Part shown: piece after piece, positions 1-10,887 of the stretch
Position numbering within the stretch: position 1 is the first letter of the stretch
How the letters are laid out: the number at the start of each line of letters is the position of its first letter
Assembly: GCA_032622095.1 (NCBI GenBank)
Contig: CP136063.1
Span: 33,546,987 to 33,610,986, forward strand
Reading direction: 5' to 3'
Source of the DNA: Siphonodentalium dalli
Taxonomy: Eukaryota > Mollusca > Scaphopoda > Gadilida > Siphonodentaliidae
DNA: 64,000 bases
The notes under the pieces: model-generated
What the model saw: the letters and a program-made list of their open reading frames with translations, nothing else
What the model was told of the DNA's origin: nothing
The model's database searches: none
Program-made: the position numbers and the translations under genes

Positions 1-730
1 TTTGAGAAAACTTCTCTTCCTCGGCGAACTTATCCACTTGCCTGCGACTCGAGACTTTCCTTTACGAATTTTCATGAAAAACCTCAATATGCACAATTTA
101 TTCAATGTGAATACCACCGGTTATGTAAAAGACATCATCGATGTTCTAGAAGTGTACAATCTGTCTTCTTATCTTCAATAATTCTTATCTTCTGGATCCT
201 TCCCAAAGAAGATCATATGGAAGCAACTCGTTAAGTCGACCATAAGAGCTCACTATTGTGATGCATGGACTTCAGCAGTGGGTGCCAATGGTCGCTCTTC
301 TAATCTTTTCTTCATTCACAATCAGCCTCTCGCAGTCTGGAGTGTGTGGCGTCTTCTTGCTGCCCATCCTAACAGGAGTTTGGAACTGAAAAATCTTGCT
401 AGACTTCTAAATAGATTGTTGTTCGAAAACAATGACCGATGCATGCTGTGTGGCCACACATATAACAATGAAATTGGACATATTACTGACTCGTGCAGAT
501 CTGCCACCATGTACAGACGCCGATATAATTACTGGTGTATGCTTATCGATAGCTTCGACATCCAACTATTTAGTTACCTGGATGCTCTCCCAAACGACCA
601 TTTAAATGCGCTGTTACTTGGCAGTACCCAGCCTGGTTGTCATATCCCGACTGAGTCATGGGAGCAGCTCATCATCGCATCAGCTGCATTTCTGTATGTT
701 GGTTGTCAACTAATTCGCCCCGGAAGTTAA
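1..730 (+). pseudogene. LINE ORF2 C-terminal fragment with zinc knuckle, broken
   Basis: The reading frame that ends with TAA at 728-730 is open back to an in-frame TAA at 179-181, and continues upstream of that stop as recognisable polyprotein. The protein has no ATG of its own near the start, as expected for the tail of a longer polyprotein. Residues encoded at 440-496 form a Cys-X2-Cys-X9-His-X4-Cys zinc knuckle (Cys codons at 440, 449 and 494, His at 479), the nucleic-acid-binding motif found at the C terminus of many LINE ORF2 proteins. The stop at 179 is also present in the second tandem copy (6610-6612), so it arose before the duplication. It cannot make a working protein. Confidence 0.75.
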
Positions 731-1000
731 AAGATGACATTCACATTACATTTGATGCAATATGCCTCTCATGTGGACAATATTCAACTATGATCTGGCC
801 TCCTTGCCACCCGCATCTACAATGTTTTCTCATATACTCGTTTTTATTTTGCTCTTCGTACAATGTACACATCTTTCCAATTTATGTATACAATGTCCTT
901 CCTTGTAAATAGATGCTGGTGTATAGTCCACTTACAATGGTCTCGTTACCATATATTTTCTGTAACTGATATGTATATATGCTCTTCATACTTGGAGGTC

Positions 1001-1021
1001 AATAAACAATAATAATAATAA
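1001..1021 (+). promoter_or_regulatory. LINE poly(A) signal and AAT tail
   Basis: AATAAA at 1001-1006 is followed by four to five AAT units ending at about 1021. Right after it the sequence changes to GC-rich DNA with an open frame of another element. This marks the 3' boundary of the LINE. The same arrangement is at 7432-7452. Confidence 0.7.
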
Positions 1022-1858
1022 GTCGTCAGTCTCGTCGCCAGGCTAGTCGCCGACAGGATGGTTCTCCGCGCCCCAAGTTTCCGCGCTATGAATCCAGGTC
1101 ACCATCAGCGTCTCCATTGTCGACACGTCGACGCAGCAGTTCAGACGACAGCTCCAATTCTCTCAGCCGCCGCGAGGATTCCCGTGTGGCTTCAGTGATA
1201 CACCGACCGAACGCTCCGGCAAGAGACATAACTGATCCGGGTAATCCCTTATTTAGCTTTCCATCTTCGCTGGTCTCCCCTTGGGACGCCCCCTTGCCTA
1301 TTCCTACGGCGGCAGACGGCTTTGGCTCTCACGTTTCCCGATCTATTCGCGACAAAATTTTCCGGTCCGATTTTATCAATTTGGATCAGCTGCAGGAACC
1401 CGCCACCTCTATTCATACAGTTGGTTGTCTCTGCTTCCGGTCGAATCCGCGTTGCGCCAAGCGACCATGCTGCTCCAATAACGTCTGTTGACTCGTGGAC
1501 CGATGCTTTTCTAACTTTCGTTTCGGTGTACCTCGACGTTCACCCTGAATCGTCGGCCCAGCCCCTTTTGCGTTACCTGCGCACAATTCGTTGGGCGGCT
1601 GCTAAATGTGGAGGATCTGCCTGGCGGGTCTACGATACCCAATTTCGGTTGAAGTGGGATGGGAATACAGTTACTCCTTGGGAGACCATCGACCCTAACG
1701 TTTGGCTGCTAGTCATGACGCCCCAGGTTCGGCAACCTCCGCAGCCGACTCCGCCTCAGGTTTGTACCTCCGAGCGTGCGGACAATTTTCCCACTCGTCC
1801 GGGCCGTCCCAGTCCCGTCTGTTTTGAATTCAACGCCATATTCATTGTTATGTGATGC
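1021..1858 (+). pseudogene. gag-like ORF1 of a DIRS/Ngaro-type retrotransposon, 5'-truncated and frameshifted, copy 1
   Basis: From 1021 a frame without stops encodes an Arg/Ser-rich segment, then a conserved-looking part (residues like HVSRSIRDKIFRSDFINL, about 1339-1386), and ends at 1491. The homology then continues in the +1-shifted frame to 1855: WTDAFLTFVSVYLDVHP, LLRYLRTIRWAA, WRVYDTQFRLKW and PWETIDPNVWLL. This spacing of W-x-AF, YL-x-x-HP, W-x-x-YD-x-x-FR and W-x-x-I-x-x-x-x-WL is one I associate with the gag-like first ORF of tyrosine-recombinase retrotransposons in invertebrates; that is from memory, not a search. The frameshift lies near 1425. There is no start codon in place, and the 5' end abuts the LINE tail. 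No reverse transcriptase or recombinase of this element follows. Confidence 0.55.
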
Positions 1859-3385
1859 CTGTTTTGTTTTGGGCCTATGGCCCTGTTTGTTTGCATCTCG
1901 TTGCTACTGTTTGCTTTCCCTTTCAGGTGCTGTGTCATCAGTGCCATTGATCCAGCTTTGGTGCGTCCTGCATGGGTAACTGGGGTGTTACCCGCCCATA
2001 CCACGGTGCTTAGCCATAGGGAGTTGGGCTGTCCAGTGGTCTCTACTGCCATTCCTGCGTCGCACTCGTTGGGCTTCTCTCTGTTGGCCGTGTGTGCTTA
2101 TTGCTTAGGGCGCCTCATAGCAATTCTTGGGCGCCGGCTCCGAATCGTACCTTAGCTCGTCGGGCCATGCTCATACCTGCGCTGTACAGCAGTATTTATT
2201 CAGCGATCTCTGCTTCGGCTTCTCGTCAGAGCTAAGGCTCTGCTTAATTGGTTTCCATGGGTATGGGCTATCTGCAGGACAAGCTTATAATGTTACATTA
2301 AAGCTGAGATCATACCCCACTCATGTGTTGTCGTTTAAATATTCCATGTGATAAGAGTGTTTTCTCTGTAGTGCATAAACAATCAATGCAGTAGTGACAG
2401 GGCTTTCACTGGTGGGGGTAGTATCTCTTGGATCTGAGTGATCACATAATATGCATATAGCAGACAAAACTCCCCTTTCTTTTGACATCCATACATTTGT
2501 GCACCACCTTCATTATGTGGGGAAATTATATGACGGATAGGTTTGAGCCATTGTTTCTTTCACTATATTTATTTTGACAGATGGAAGGGCTATGTGGTCC
2601 GTCACGACCGTCAGTCCGTCCTCCGTTCTGACAATACTTATGAATTAACTCATCAAATAACACGGGGACGTTTGCGGATTGCACAGTGATAAGTTCCAGG
2701 TTCGACACCATATATACGTAGGCGGCCACATAACAAACGGGACGGCATCGTAAATATATCGAGGGAATTCGGCCATTTTCGGATAAGTTCGTTACTTTCC
2801 ATTGATGACGGACATGCTAAATTAATGCAACGGGAACGCGGCCATTTTGAATTTTCGGACACCTCCCAATTTTGACGGACATACCACAACTATGATTCTT
2901 CGGTACAAGAGATCATTATTGACTGATATAACATATACATGGTCCGGGGAATTTTATGATATACATATAATACTGGAATATCAGCCACGGAGATATCAAC
3001 GTAGCTGTTATGATAACGCGGGAATCTGTAAAATATAGTAATTCGTACGCCCGCTGCGATCTCGGAGGAATCCGATACCTCTCGCTACAACAACGGCACC
3101 TCCGATGATTATATAAACAAAAAAACCTGGCAACGACTGTGTGTGGGATTTAAAGTTGCATATTTTGTGTTTTGTATGTGTACACCAATATGTAAGCAAT
3201 TCATGAGATTCAGGATTCTCTACAATTTTATTTACACTATTTTTATTTTTGACTGGCTAAAACTGCTCCTACGGTAGACTGTCTGTTCATCATTAGCATA
3301 ATATTAGCTTCCGGTGAGCAAGGCGGGGTACCTTGTTGATGATAGGACGTCTGCAGGGGGGAAAGGGCGTGTCTTTTAATATTTA
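1859..3385. other. Unassigned spacer of the tandem unit, copy 1
   Basis: About 1.5 kb with no ORF that I can support and no recognised domain. A pyrimidine-rich stretch ending in CAG (near 1915-1927) resembles a splice acceptor or simply the 3' flank of the gag-like ORF. The motif TGACGGAC recurs loosely between 2532 and 2880. TATATAAA followed by an A run lies at about 3110. Nothing shows whether these do anything. The stretch is repeated nearly unchanged at 8290-9816. Confidence 0.5.
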
Positions 3386-3817
3386 TAAACTCCTCCCACT
3401 TCTAAGGGTCCACACTTAAGGGCCAGTCGTGTACCCACGCATCCTAGAATAAGGTCCCGTAAACACTTCCCACTTCTAAGGGTCTAAGTTCCACCTACTA
3501 CTGGCACACCTTGTCTATGGCTGAAAAAATTCAGCCCACGTCTCTAAATCCTTGAATAAGATCCCCGTAAACCCCTCCCACTTCTAAGGGCCATTGGTCT
3601 ACCCACGCATCCTACAATAAGGTCCCGGTAAACCCCTCCCACTTATAAGGGCCAGTGGTCTACCCACGCAGCCTAGAATAAGGTCCCCGTAAACCACTCC
3701 CACTTCTAAAGGCCAGTGGTCTACCCACGCATCCTACAATAAGGTCCCGTAAACACCTCCAACTTCTCACACTTAAGGGCCAGTGGTCTACCCACGCATC
3801 CTACAATAAGGTCCCCG
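3386..3817 (+). repeat. Six-unit minisatellite (about 61 bases), copy 1
   Basis: Six direct repeats begin at about 3386, 3460, 3568, 3629, 3690 and 3750. Each opens with TAAAC-x-CTCCCACTTCTAAGGG-like sequence, passes through TACCCACGCATCCTA and ends with AATAAGGTCCCCG. Units three to five are 60-61 bases. Unit one has an extra short block (74 bases), unit six is 68 bases, and unit two is enlarged to 108 bases by an insert with a hairpin (3519-3536). The array recurs at 9817-10248 and, inverted, at 13285-13714. Confidence 0.85.
3519..3536. repeat. Hairpin inside minisatellite unit two
   Basis: GGCTGAA and TTCAGCC form a 7-base perfect inverted repeat around a loop of four A. In the second copy (9950-9967) one loop A is C. 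In the inverted third copy (near 13564-13581) the hairpin is intact. Confidence 0.7.
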
Positions 3818-3890
3818 CCTGAGTCATTGGAATCCCCTACTCAAGGCTATTATAAGGCACATTATTATGCCTCGCTACTAACGTGTCAAG

Positions 3891-4368
3891 TTTCGTCGGA
3901 ATATCTGAGCACTGGCTTAGTGAACAAAATGTTATTTCACTTGAAACACTACATCATTCCTATTCCGCCGTGGTAAAGCCGGGGCGAACAATCAAAACTA
4001 AAACTAACGCCACGTTCACAAGAGACGGAGTAGCCATTATGATACGAAAAGACTTGCTCAACAGATGTACAGTGATCGATCTACCACACGAATGGTGCGC
4101 AGGCATCAACTTCAACGTTTCCCCCAGCATGTCACTGGCATTCATTCAAGTATATATGCCAAACACAAACCATGGAGATGACGAATTTCAGAAGTGTTTA
4201 GCATCTCTGTTGGACATTTATTCCATGCTATCACAAGAAGGTTCTGTTATTTTAATGGGTGATTTCAACGTACACCTAGGAGATGCCAGAGGATTGTTCG
4301 CCTACGTGCAAGGGTCCACGATTCACATTCTTTCCTTTCGCTGCAGTGGCCAGTCCAACCACTATTGA
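3891..4368 (+). pseudogene. LINE endonuclease domain, N-terminal part, truncated and frameshifted
   Basis: The open frame runs to a stop at 4366-4368, with no native start: its first codons belong to the preceding repeat unit. Two motifs of the LINE endonuclease/exonuclease/phosphatase fold are visible: GISEHWL (3898-3918, matching the E-x-W-L region with its catalytic Glu) and GDFNVH (4258-4275, with catalytic Asp and Asn). Upstream residues of the fold, including the first Asn motif, are missing. After GDFNVHLGD the frame loses similarity, and the homology resumes one frame over, near 4300, after what looks like a deletion of some 20-30 residues. The enzyme would nick target DNA in the nucleus; this copy is dead. 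Confidence 0.75.
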
Positions 4369-5548
4369 TCATATCTTCATACCAGAATGTATGGTACATT
4401 TGGTATCGTCATGTCGCGTCTTGGATGATATACCATCGAATGTGTCAAACCATCTGCCAGTGACATGTTCCATTACCGTGGACATGTATGACCACCAAAC
4501 CACAGCCACCCGCAAACACATCCGCACTGTGTATAAATGGAAAGGTGGTGACACTCAGGGATACCGTCTAATCCTGAATACGGCGTGCTCCGAGATGTTA
4601 AAGCGACATATCGTTGACAATTCTGACGTTGATAAATTGTACGCGGATGTTGTATCCTCACTCCATGAGGCTGCCCTGTCAGCTATTGGTGAACGAAAGT
4701 TCCAGACACACATGAAGCCCTACTGGAATTCTGACCTATCTTCGCTACAACAAAATGTGAAAGCAAAACGATCAAAGTGGTATTGTCTGGGGAAAAAACA
4801 TTCTACGGAATCAAGTGATTATCTGAACTACAAGGACTCAAAACGTCGATTTCGGCGGGCTCTAAGGATAGCCGTGCGCAATCACGAGCAAAAATTCCTG
4901 TTAGATGTTGAAACTGCAGCAAACGAAAATCCCACTCGTTTCTGGAAAATGACGAAGTCTAAAACTAACTCCCATGCAGTTACGAGTGGTATGGATTTCG
5001 GAAATGGTATGTGTAAAGAGCCTAGTGCGATCTTATCAGGCTGGAAATGCTATTTTGAGAACTTATACACTCCCACAGTACACGCTGATCCCGTGTTCAA
5101 CAAATTCATTACCAACAGCCTCTCGTCGGAATTCGATCCCTCCTGCATAAATTATGACTCGACAGTATTTTGCAATGAAATTATGTCAGAAGATGTCAAT
5201 GCTCAAATAAAAAACATGAAGAAAAACAAATCATCGGGTCCGGATGGTATTGCTAACGAGCACCTGATATTTTCTTCTAAACTCATGGTGTCAGTGATTT
5301 GTAAACTCTTCAATAGTATTCTTTCACGGGAATGGATTCCCACGGTTATGAAATCTGGTATCATAATTCCTCTGCACAAAGGCGACCCGAAGCCGCGGAC
5401 AAAGCCAGACAGTTATCGTGCAATCACACTTCTCTCCTCATTGTATAAACTATTCGAGTCGGTCATCTTACACAGATTTCTGAAAAGTCCATCCCTTAAT
5501 AAATTTCCACATGCTCTGCAATTCGGATTCCAGAAGGGAGTCAGCTGA
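4283..5548 (+). pseudogene. LINE endonuclease C-terminal part plus N-terminal half of reverse transcriptase
   Basis: This frame carries the rest of the endonuclease, TIDHIF (4361-4378) and NHLPVT (4448-4465), the latter holding the catalytic His of the usual SDH motif with Asn where Ser-Asp is common. A linker of some 240 residues follows. The reverse transcriptase then starts with SSGPDG (5231-5248) and YRAITLLS (5414-5437), classic early palm/finger motifs. The frame ends at TGA 5546-5548 directly after the conserved QFGFQKG region. The homology continues in the same frame after that stop, so it is a nonsense change and not a natural end. Confidence 0.8.
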
Positions 5549-6418
5549 ACTATGACGTCGTTCAATGTGCAGGAAGCTATACACTATGCACGCGACAACC
5601 ACTCCAAAGCTTATGTTTGCTACCTTGACTCTGCAAAGGCATTTGACTGCGTTTGGCACGAGGGCCTGCTGTACAAACTGAACAACCTCGGATTCAATGG
5701 GAAAATACTTCGGATAATCCGCAACATGTACTCAAATTGCGCTAGCCGTGTGCTCCACAATGGTGATTTGTCAGAGTCATTTGAAATTCGCCAAGGAACA
5801 AGACAAGGGGCCGTAAGATCGCCTTTTTTCTACTTGACATTCATTGGCGATCTCTTGTCTACTCTTGAAGTTTCAGATCAAGGTGCATCTATTGGCAATA
5901 TCAACTGTACCTCACCAACATCTGCAGATGATATTACTATAGTTTCCCTCACAAAAGCTGGTTTGGACAACTTGATGAAAATCTGCTTCAACTACAGAAA
6001 GAAATGGCGCTTCTGTTTTTCAAAATCTAAGAGTTCCGTTGTCGTATACAACGAAACGAAACAACAACACACAAACCAACAAAGATCGTGGATTCTTGGG
6101 AATGACACGATCGATGAAAGCACCGACTGTCGCCATCTGGGAATTTCTCAAGGAAAATTCGGCAATACTGTTAACCGTGCTACAAATATATCTGAAGTGT
6201 TGAGAAAAACATACTTTTCTATCGCTGGTAGGAAATCCTTAAGTATGTGCACCCCTCTCACAATGAATAATCTCCTACGCACAGTTGTGCTTCCAAAGGC
6301 TCTTTATGGCGCTGAACTCCTATATTCAACAGATGACAACGCTCTCTGCACATGCAGAATCTTCCAACAAGGGCGAGCACAAACCTCTCACTCAGTCTCC
6401 TGGGTGTTTTACCGATGA
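5549..6418 (+). pseudogene. LINE reverse transcriptase catalytic core and thumb, broken at both ends
   Basis: It is in the same frame as the preceding fragment. Motif A is DSAKAFD (5627-5647), the fingers motif RQGTRQGA is at 5789-5812, and motif C is SADD (5921-5932), where Ser replaces the more common Phe or Tyr before the two catalytic Asp codons. Further on are the thumb-like LGISQGKFG and PKALYGAELL (about 6292-6321). From about 6340 the frame loses homology, and the polyprotein continues in another frame at 6352, which points to a deletion with frameshift. The polymerase residues themselves are intact, so the break-up is recent relative to the age of the family. Confidence 0.82.
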
Positions 6419-7161
6419 GTCGCCAACTACATTTGAGAAAACTTCTCTTCCTCGGCGAACTTATCCACTTGCCTGCGACTCGAGACTTTCCTTTACGAAT
6501 TTTCATGAAAAACCTCAATATGCACAATTTATTCAATGTGAATACCACCGGTTATGTAAAAGACATCATCGATGTTCTAGAAGTGTACAATCTGTCTTCT
6601 TATCTTCAATAATTCTTATCTTCTGGATCCTTCCCAAAGAAGATCATATGGAAGCAACTCGTTAAGTCGACCATAAGAGCTCACTATTGTGATGCATGGA
6701 CTTCAGCAGTGGGTGCCAATGGTCGCTCTTCTAATCTTTTCTTCATTCACAATCAGCCTCTCGCAGTCTGGAGTGTGTGGCGTCTTCTTGCTGCCCATCC
6801 TAACAGGAGTTTGGAACTGAAAAATCTTGCTAGACTTCTAAATAGATTGTTGTTCGAAAACAATGACCGATGCATGCTGTGTGGCCACACATATAACAAT
6901 GAAATTGGACATATTACTGACTCGTGCAGATCTGCCACCATGTACAGACGCCGATATAATTACTGGTGTATGCTTATCGATAGCTTCGACATCCAACTAT
7001 TTAGTTACCTGGATGCTCTCCCAAACGACCATTTAAATGCGCTGTTACTTGGCAGTACCCAGCCTGGTTGTCATATCCCGACTGAGTCATGGGAGCAGCT
7101 CATCATCGCATCAGCTGCATTTCTGTATGTTGGTTGTCAACTAATTCGCCCCGGAAGTTAA
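6352..7161 (+). pseudogene. LINE ORF2 C-terminal region with zinc knuckle, second copy
   Basis: The frame picks up the polyprotein with LPTRASTNLSLSLLGVLPM and RKLLFLGEL (about 6355-6450), a stretch usually found after the thumb in this LINE type. It is interrupted by an in-frame TAA at 6610-6612 and continues to TAA at 7159-7161. The Cys-X2-Cys-X9-His-X4-Cys knuckle is at 6871-6927. The internal stop is shared with the first tandem copy (179-181). The part after 6432 is duplicated DNA. Confidence 0.75.
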
Positions 7162-7431
7162 AAGATGACATTCACATGACATTTGATGCAATATGCCTCT
7201 CATGTGGACAATATTCAACTATGATCTGGCCTCCTTGCCACCCGCATCTACAATGTTTTCTCATATACTCGTTTTTATTTTGCTCTTCGTACAATGTACA
7301 CATCTTTCCAATTTATGTATACAATGTCCTTCCTTGTAAATAGATGCTGGTGTATAGTCCACTTACAATGGTCTCGTTACCACATATTTTCTGTAACTGA
7401 TATGTATATATGCTCTTCATACTTGGAGGTC

Positions 7432-7452
7432 AATAAACAATAATAATAATAA
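7432..7452 (+). promoter_or_regulatory. LINE poly(A) signal and AAT tail, copy 2
   Basis: AATAAA at 7432-7437 is followed by AAT repeats to about 7452. It is identical to 1001-1021. Confidence 0.7.
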
Positions 7453-8289
7453 GTCGTCAGTCTCGTCGCCAGGCTAGTCGCCGACAGGATGGTTCTCCGC
7501 GCCCCAAGTTTCCGCGCTATGAATCCAGGTCACCATCAGCGTCTCCATTGTCGACACGTCGACGCAGCAGTTCAGACGACAGCTCCAATTCTCTCAGCCG
7601 CCGCGAGGATTCCCGTGTGGCTTCAGTGATACACCGACCGAACGCTCCGGCAAGAGACATAACTGATCCGGGTAATCCCTTATTTAGCTTTCCATCTTCG
7701 CTGGTCTCCCCTTGGGACGCCCCCTTGCCTATTCCTACGGCGGCAGACGGCTTTGGCTCTCACGTTTCCCGATCTATTCGCGACAAAATTTTCCGGTCCG
7801 ATTTTATCAATTTGGATCAGCTGCAGGAACCCGCCACCTCTATTCATACAGTTGGTTGTCTCTGCTTCCGGTCGAATCCGCGTTGCGCCAAGCGACCATG
7901 CTGCTCCAATAACGTATGTTGACTCGTGGACCGATGCTTTTCTAACTTTCGTTTCGGTGTACCTCGACGTTCACCCTGAATCGTCGGCCCAGCCCCTTTT
8001 GCGTTACCTGCGCACAATTCGTTGGGCGGCTGCTAAATGTGGAGGATCTGCCTGGCGGGTCTACGATACCCAATTTCGGTTGAAGTGGGATGGGAATACA
8101 GTTACTCCTTGGGAGACCATCGACCCTAACGTTTGGCTGCTAGTCATGACGCCCCAGGTTCGGCAACCTCCGCAGCCGACTCCGCCTCAGGTTTGTACCT
8201 CCGAGCGTGCGGACAATTTTCCCACTCGTCCGGGCCGTCCCAGTCCCGTCTGTTTTGAATTCAACGCCATATTCATTGTTATGTGATGC
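7452..8289 (+). pseudogene. gag-like ORF1 of a DIRS/Ngaro-type retrotransposon, copy 2
   Basis: This is the second copy of the fragment at 1021-1858. The first frame, open from 7452, ends at 7922 and the shifted second frame ends at 8286. It differs by a few bases, among them one that changes a Ser codon to Tyr near 7917. The frameshift near 7856 is the same as in copy 1, so the fragment was dead before it was duplicated. The identification rests on remembered motif spacing and should be tested by a profile search. Confidence 0.55.
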
Positions 8290-9816
8290 CTGTTTTGTTT
8301 TGGGCCTATGGCCCTGTTTGTTTGCATCTCGTTGCTACTGTTTGCTTTCCCTTTCAGGTGCTGTGTCATCAGTGCCATTGATCCAGTTTTGGTGCGTCCT
8401 GCATGGGTAACTGGGGTGTTACCCGCCCATACCACGGTGCTTAGCCATAAGGAGTTGGGCTGTCCAGTGGTCTCTACTGCCATTCCTGCGTCGCACTCGT
8501 TGGGCTTCTCTCTGTTGGCCGTGTGTGCTTATTGCTTAGGGCGCCTCATAGCAATTCTTGGGCGCCGGCTCCGAATCGTACCTTAGCTCGTCGGGCCATG
8601 CTCATACCTGCGCTGTACAGGAGTATTTATTCAGCGATCTCTGCTTCGGCTTCTCGTCAGAGCTAAGGCTCTGCTTAATTGGTTTCCATGGGTATGGGCT
8701 ATCTGCAGGACAAGCTTATAATGTTACATTAAAGCTGAGATCATACCCCACTCATGTGTTGTCGTTTAAATATTCCATGTGATAAGAGTGTTTTCTCTGT
8801 AGTGCATAAACAATCAATGCAGTAGTGACAGGGCTTTCACTGGTGGGGGTAGTATCTCTTGGATCTGAGTGATCACATAATATGCATATAGCAGACAAAA
8901 CTCCCCTTTCTTTTGACATCCATACATTTGTGCACCACCTTCATTATGTGGGGAAATTATATGACGGATAGGTTTGAGCCATTGTTTCTTTCACTATATT
9001 TATTTTGACAGATGGAAGGGCTATGTGGTCCGTCACGACCGTCAGTCCGTCCTCCGTTCTGACAATACTTATGAATTAACTCATCAAATAACACGGGGAC
9101 GTTTGCGGATTGCACAGTGATAAGTTCCAGGTTCGACACCATATATACGTAGGCGGCCACATAACAAACGGGACGGCATCGTAAATATATCGAGGGAATT
9201 CGGCCATTTTCGGATAAGTTCGTTACTTTCCATTGATGACGGACATGCTAAATTAATGCAACGGGAACGCGGCCATTTTGAATTTTCGGACACCTCCCAA
9301 TTTTGACGGACATACCACAACTATGATTCTTCGGTACAAGAGATCATTATTGACTGATATAACATATACATGGTCCGGGGAATTTTATGATATACATATA
9401 ATACTGGAATATCAGCCACGGAGATATCAACGTAGCTGTTATGATAACGCGGGAATCTGTAAAATATAGTAATTCGTACGCCCGCTGCGATCTCGGAGGA
9501 ATCCGATACCTCTCGCTACAACAACGGCACCTCCGATGATTATATAAACAAAAAAACCTGGCAACGACTGTGTGTGGGATTTAAAGTTGCATATTTTGTG
9601 TTTTGTATGTGTACACCAATATGTAAGCAATTCATGAGATTCAGGATTCTCTACAATTTTATTTACACTATTTTTATTTTTGACTGGCTAAAACTGCTCC
9701 TACGGTAGACTGTCTGTTCATCATTAGCATAATATTAGCTTCCGGTGAGCAAGACGGGGTACCTTGTTGATGATAGGACGTCTGCAGGGGGGAAAGGGCG
9801 TGTCGTTTAATATTTA
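8290..9816. other. Unassigned spacer of the tandem unit, copy 2
   Basis: Near-identical to 1859-3385, with no supported gene. From 9573 onward it is also part of the left arm of the long inverted repeat. Confidence 0.5.
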
Positions 9817-10248
9817 TAAACTCCTCCCACTTCTAAGGGTCCACACTTAAGGGCCAGTCGTGTACCCACGCATCCTAGAATAAGGTCCCGTAAACACTTC
9901 CCACTTCTAAGGGTCTAAGTTCCACCTACTACTGGCACACCTTGTCTATGGCTGAACAAATTCAGCCCACGTCTCTAAATCCTTGAATAAGATCCCCGTA
10001 AACCCCTCCCACTTCTAAGGGCCATTGGTCTACCCACGCATCCTACAATAAGGTCCCGGTAAACCCCTCCCACTTATAAGGGCCAGTGGTCTACCCACGC
10101 AGCCTAGAATAAGGTTCCCGTAAACCACTCCCACTTCTAAAGGCCAGTGGTCTACCCACGCATCCTACAATAAGGTCCCGTAAACACCTCCAACTTCTCA
10201 CACTTAAGGACCAGTGGTCTACCCACGCATCCTACAATAAGGTCCCCG
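9817..10248 (+). repeat. Six-unit minisatellite, copy 2
   Basis: Same six units as 3386-3817 with a few single-base changes, for example in the hairpin loop and near 10127 and 10209. It lies inside the left arm of the inverted repeat. Confidence 0.85.
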
Positions 10249-10887
10249 CCTGAGTCATTGGAATCCCCTACTCAAGGCTATTATAATGCACATTATTATG
10301 CCTCGCTACTAACGTGTCAAGTGAGCAGGGACGTGGGCTGGAGGGTATCCAATGTTGGGGCGTCCACCTTGGAATTTCCAACCGCACGATCCCCTTGAAT
10401 CAGACCAAACTCATGCACAAGGCCTGGGCTTTGGTTTTCCCCAACTGCATGACACATTATAGCTCTAGATTGTATACCATTATGAAGTGAATTGATCAGT
10501 AGCCTTTGATTGGCACCATGCAAACCGGGGGAGAAACTCAGGATACATAGGCCCAGTGAGAGAATGTGGATATCTGAACCTGAAAATTGCAAAAAACATC
10601 TAGACTGGCTTCAAGATTCCCAAGTGTTGGAAGTTTAGTGTAAACATATTTTTATTTCCAAATTCAACATAACATAATACACAGATGATACAAATGTGCA
10701 TAAATAGAAGAGATAATGTATGGAAAGTTTCCAACCTGGCGCCCCCACCCCCACAAGATTGGAAATGTTCCCAACAAATGGAGAGAGAGATGATTTATTT
10801 TGCAAAAGAGCATACATTATTTAATACAAAGCATACTAATTAAATGGATTTAGATTATTTGTCCATTAAACCAGTTTCTTGCTAATT

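Larger units (their letters stand above)
1..1021 (+). mobile_element. 3' part of a non-LTR (LINE) retrotransposon, first tandem copy, cut by the window edge
   Basis: This is the 3' end of the element whose longer copy lies at 3891-7452; the two match base for base apart from two substitutions that I saw (near 748 and 952). It holds the C-terminal part of the ORF2-like polyprotein (to 730), a 3' UTR, the signal AATAAA at 1001-1006 and an AAT-repeat tail ending near 1021. A short simple-repeat tail after a poly(A) signal is typical of several LINE clades. The 5' part lies outside the window. The clade is not resolved; the layout of endonuclease, reverse transcriptase and C-terminal zinc knuckle suits the CR1/Jockey/I assemblage. 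Confidence 0.8.
1..3890 (+). repeat. Direct segmental duplication, copy 1 (period 6431 bases)
   Basis: Bases 1-3890 match 6432-10321 without any length change that I could find. Differences I saw are single bases near 748, 952, 1488, 1966, 2019, 2191, 3333, 3375, 3526, 3696, 3778 and 3857. Identity is therefore about 99.7%. Copy 1 is cut by the window's left edge. At 3890/3891 it joins the start of the next unit. Confidence 0.95.
3891..7452 (+). mobile_element. 5'-truncated non-LTR (LINE) retrotransposon, second copy
   Basis: In order, the element holds part of an apurinic-type endonuclease, a reverse transcriptase, a C-terminal zinc knuckle, a 3' UTR (7162-7431), AATAAA at 7432-7437 and an AAT tail to about 7452. 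The first ORF and the N terminus of the endonuclease are missing. The coding frame is broken by two frameshifts (about 4276-4310 and 6340-6352) and two in-frame stops (5546 and 6610). It moved by target-primed reverse transcription when alive; this copy cannot. Its left edge coincides with the junction of the tandem duplication. The clade is unresolved within the CR1/Jockey/I assemblage. Confidence 0.85.
6432..10321 (+). repeat. Direct segmental duplication, copy 2
   Basis: This is the second copy of bases 1-3890. It is part of a full unit running from 3891 to 10321. After 10321 the two copies part: copy 1 runs into the LINE endonuclease region, while copy 2 continues into the arm of the long inverted repeat. 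Confidence 0.95.

Noticed and set aside
3110-3125. A TATA-box promoter (TATATAAA)
   Set aside because: AT-rich context and no gene or transcript start downstream to support it.
1756-3199. Several small open frames of 60-98 codons in the spacer after the gag-like ORF (both copies)
   Set aside because: They overlap on both strands, have no motifs and have no consistent start. They look like chance frames.
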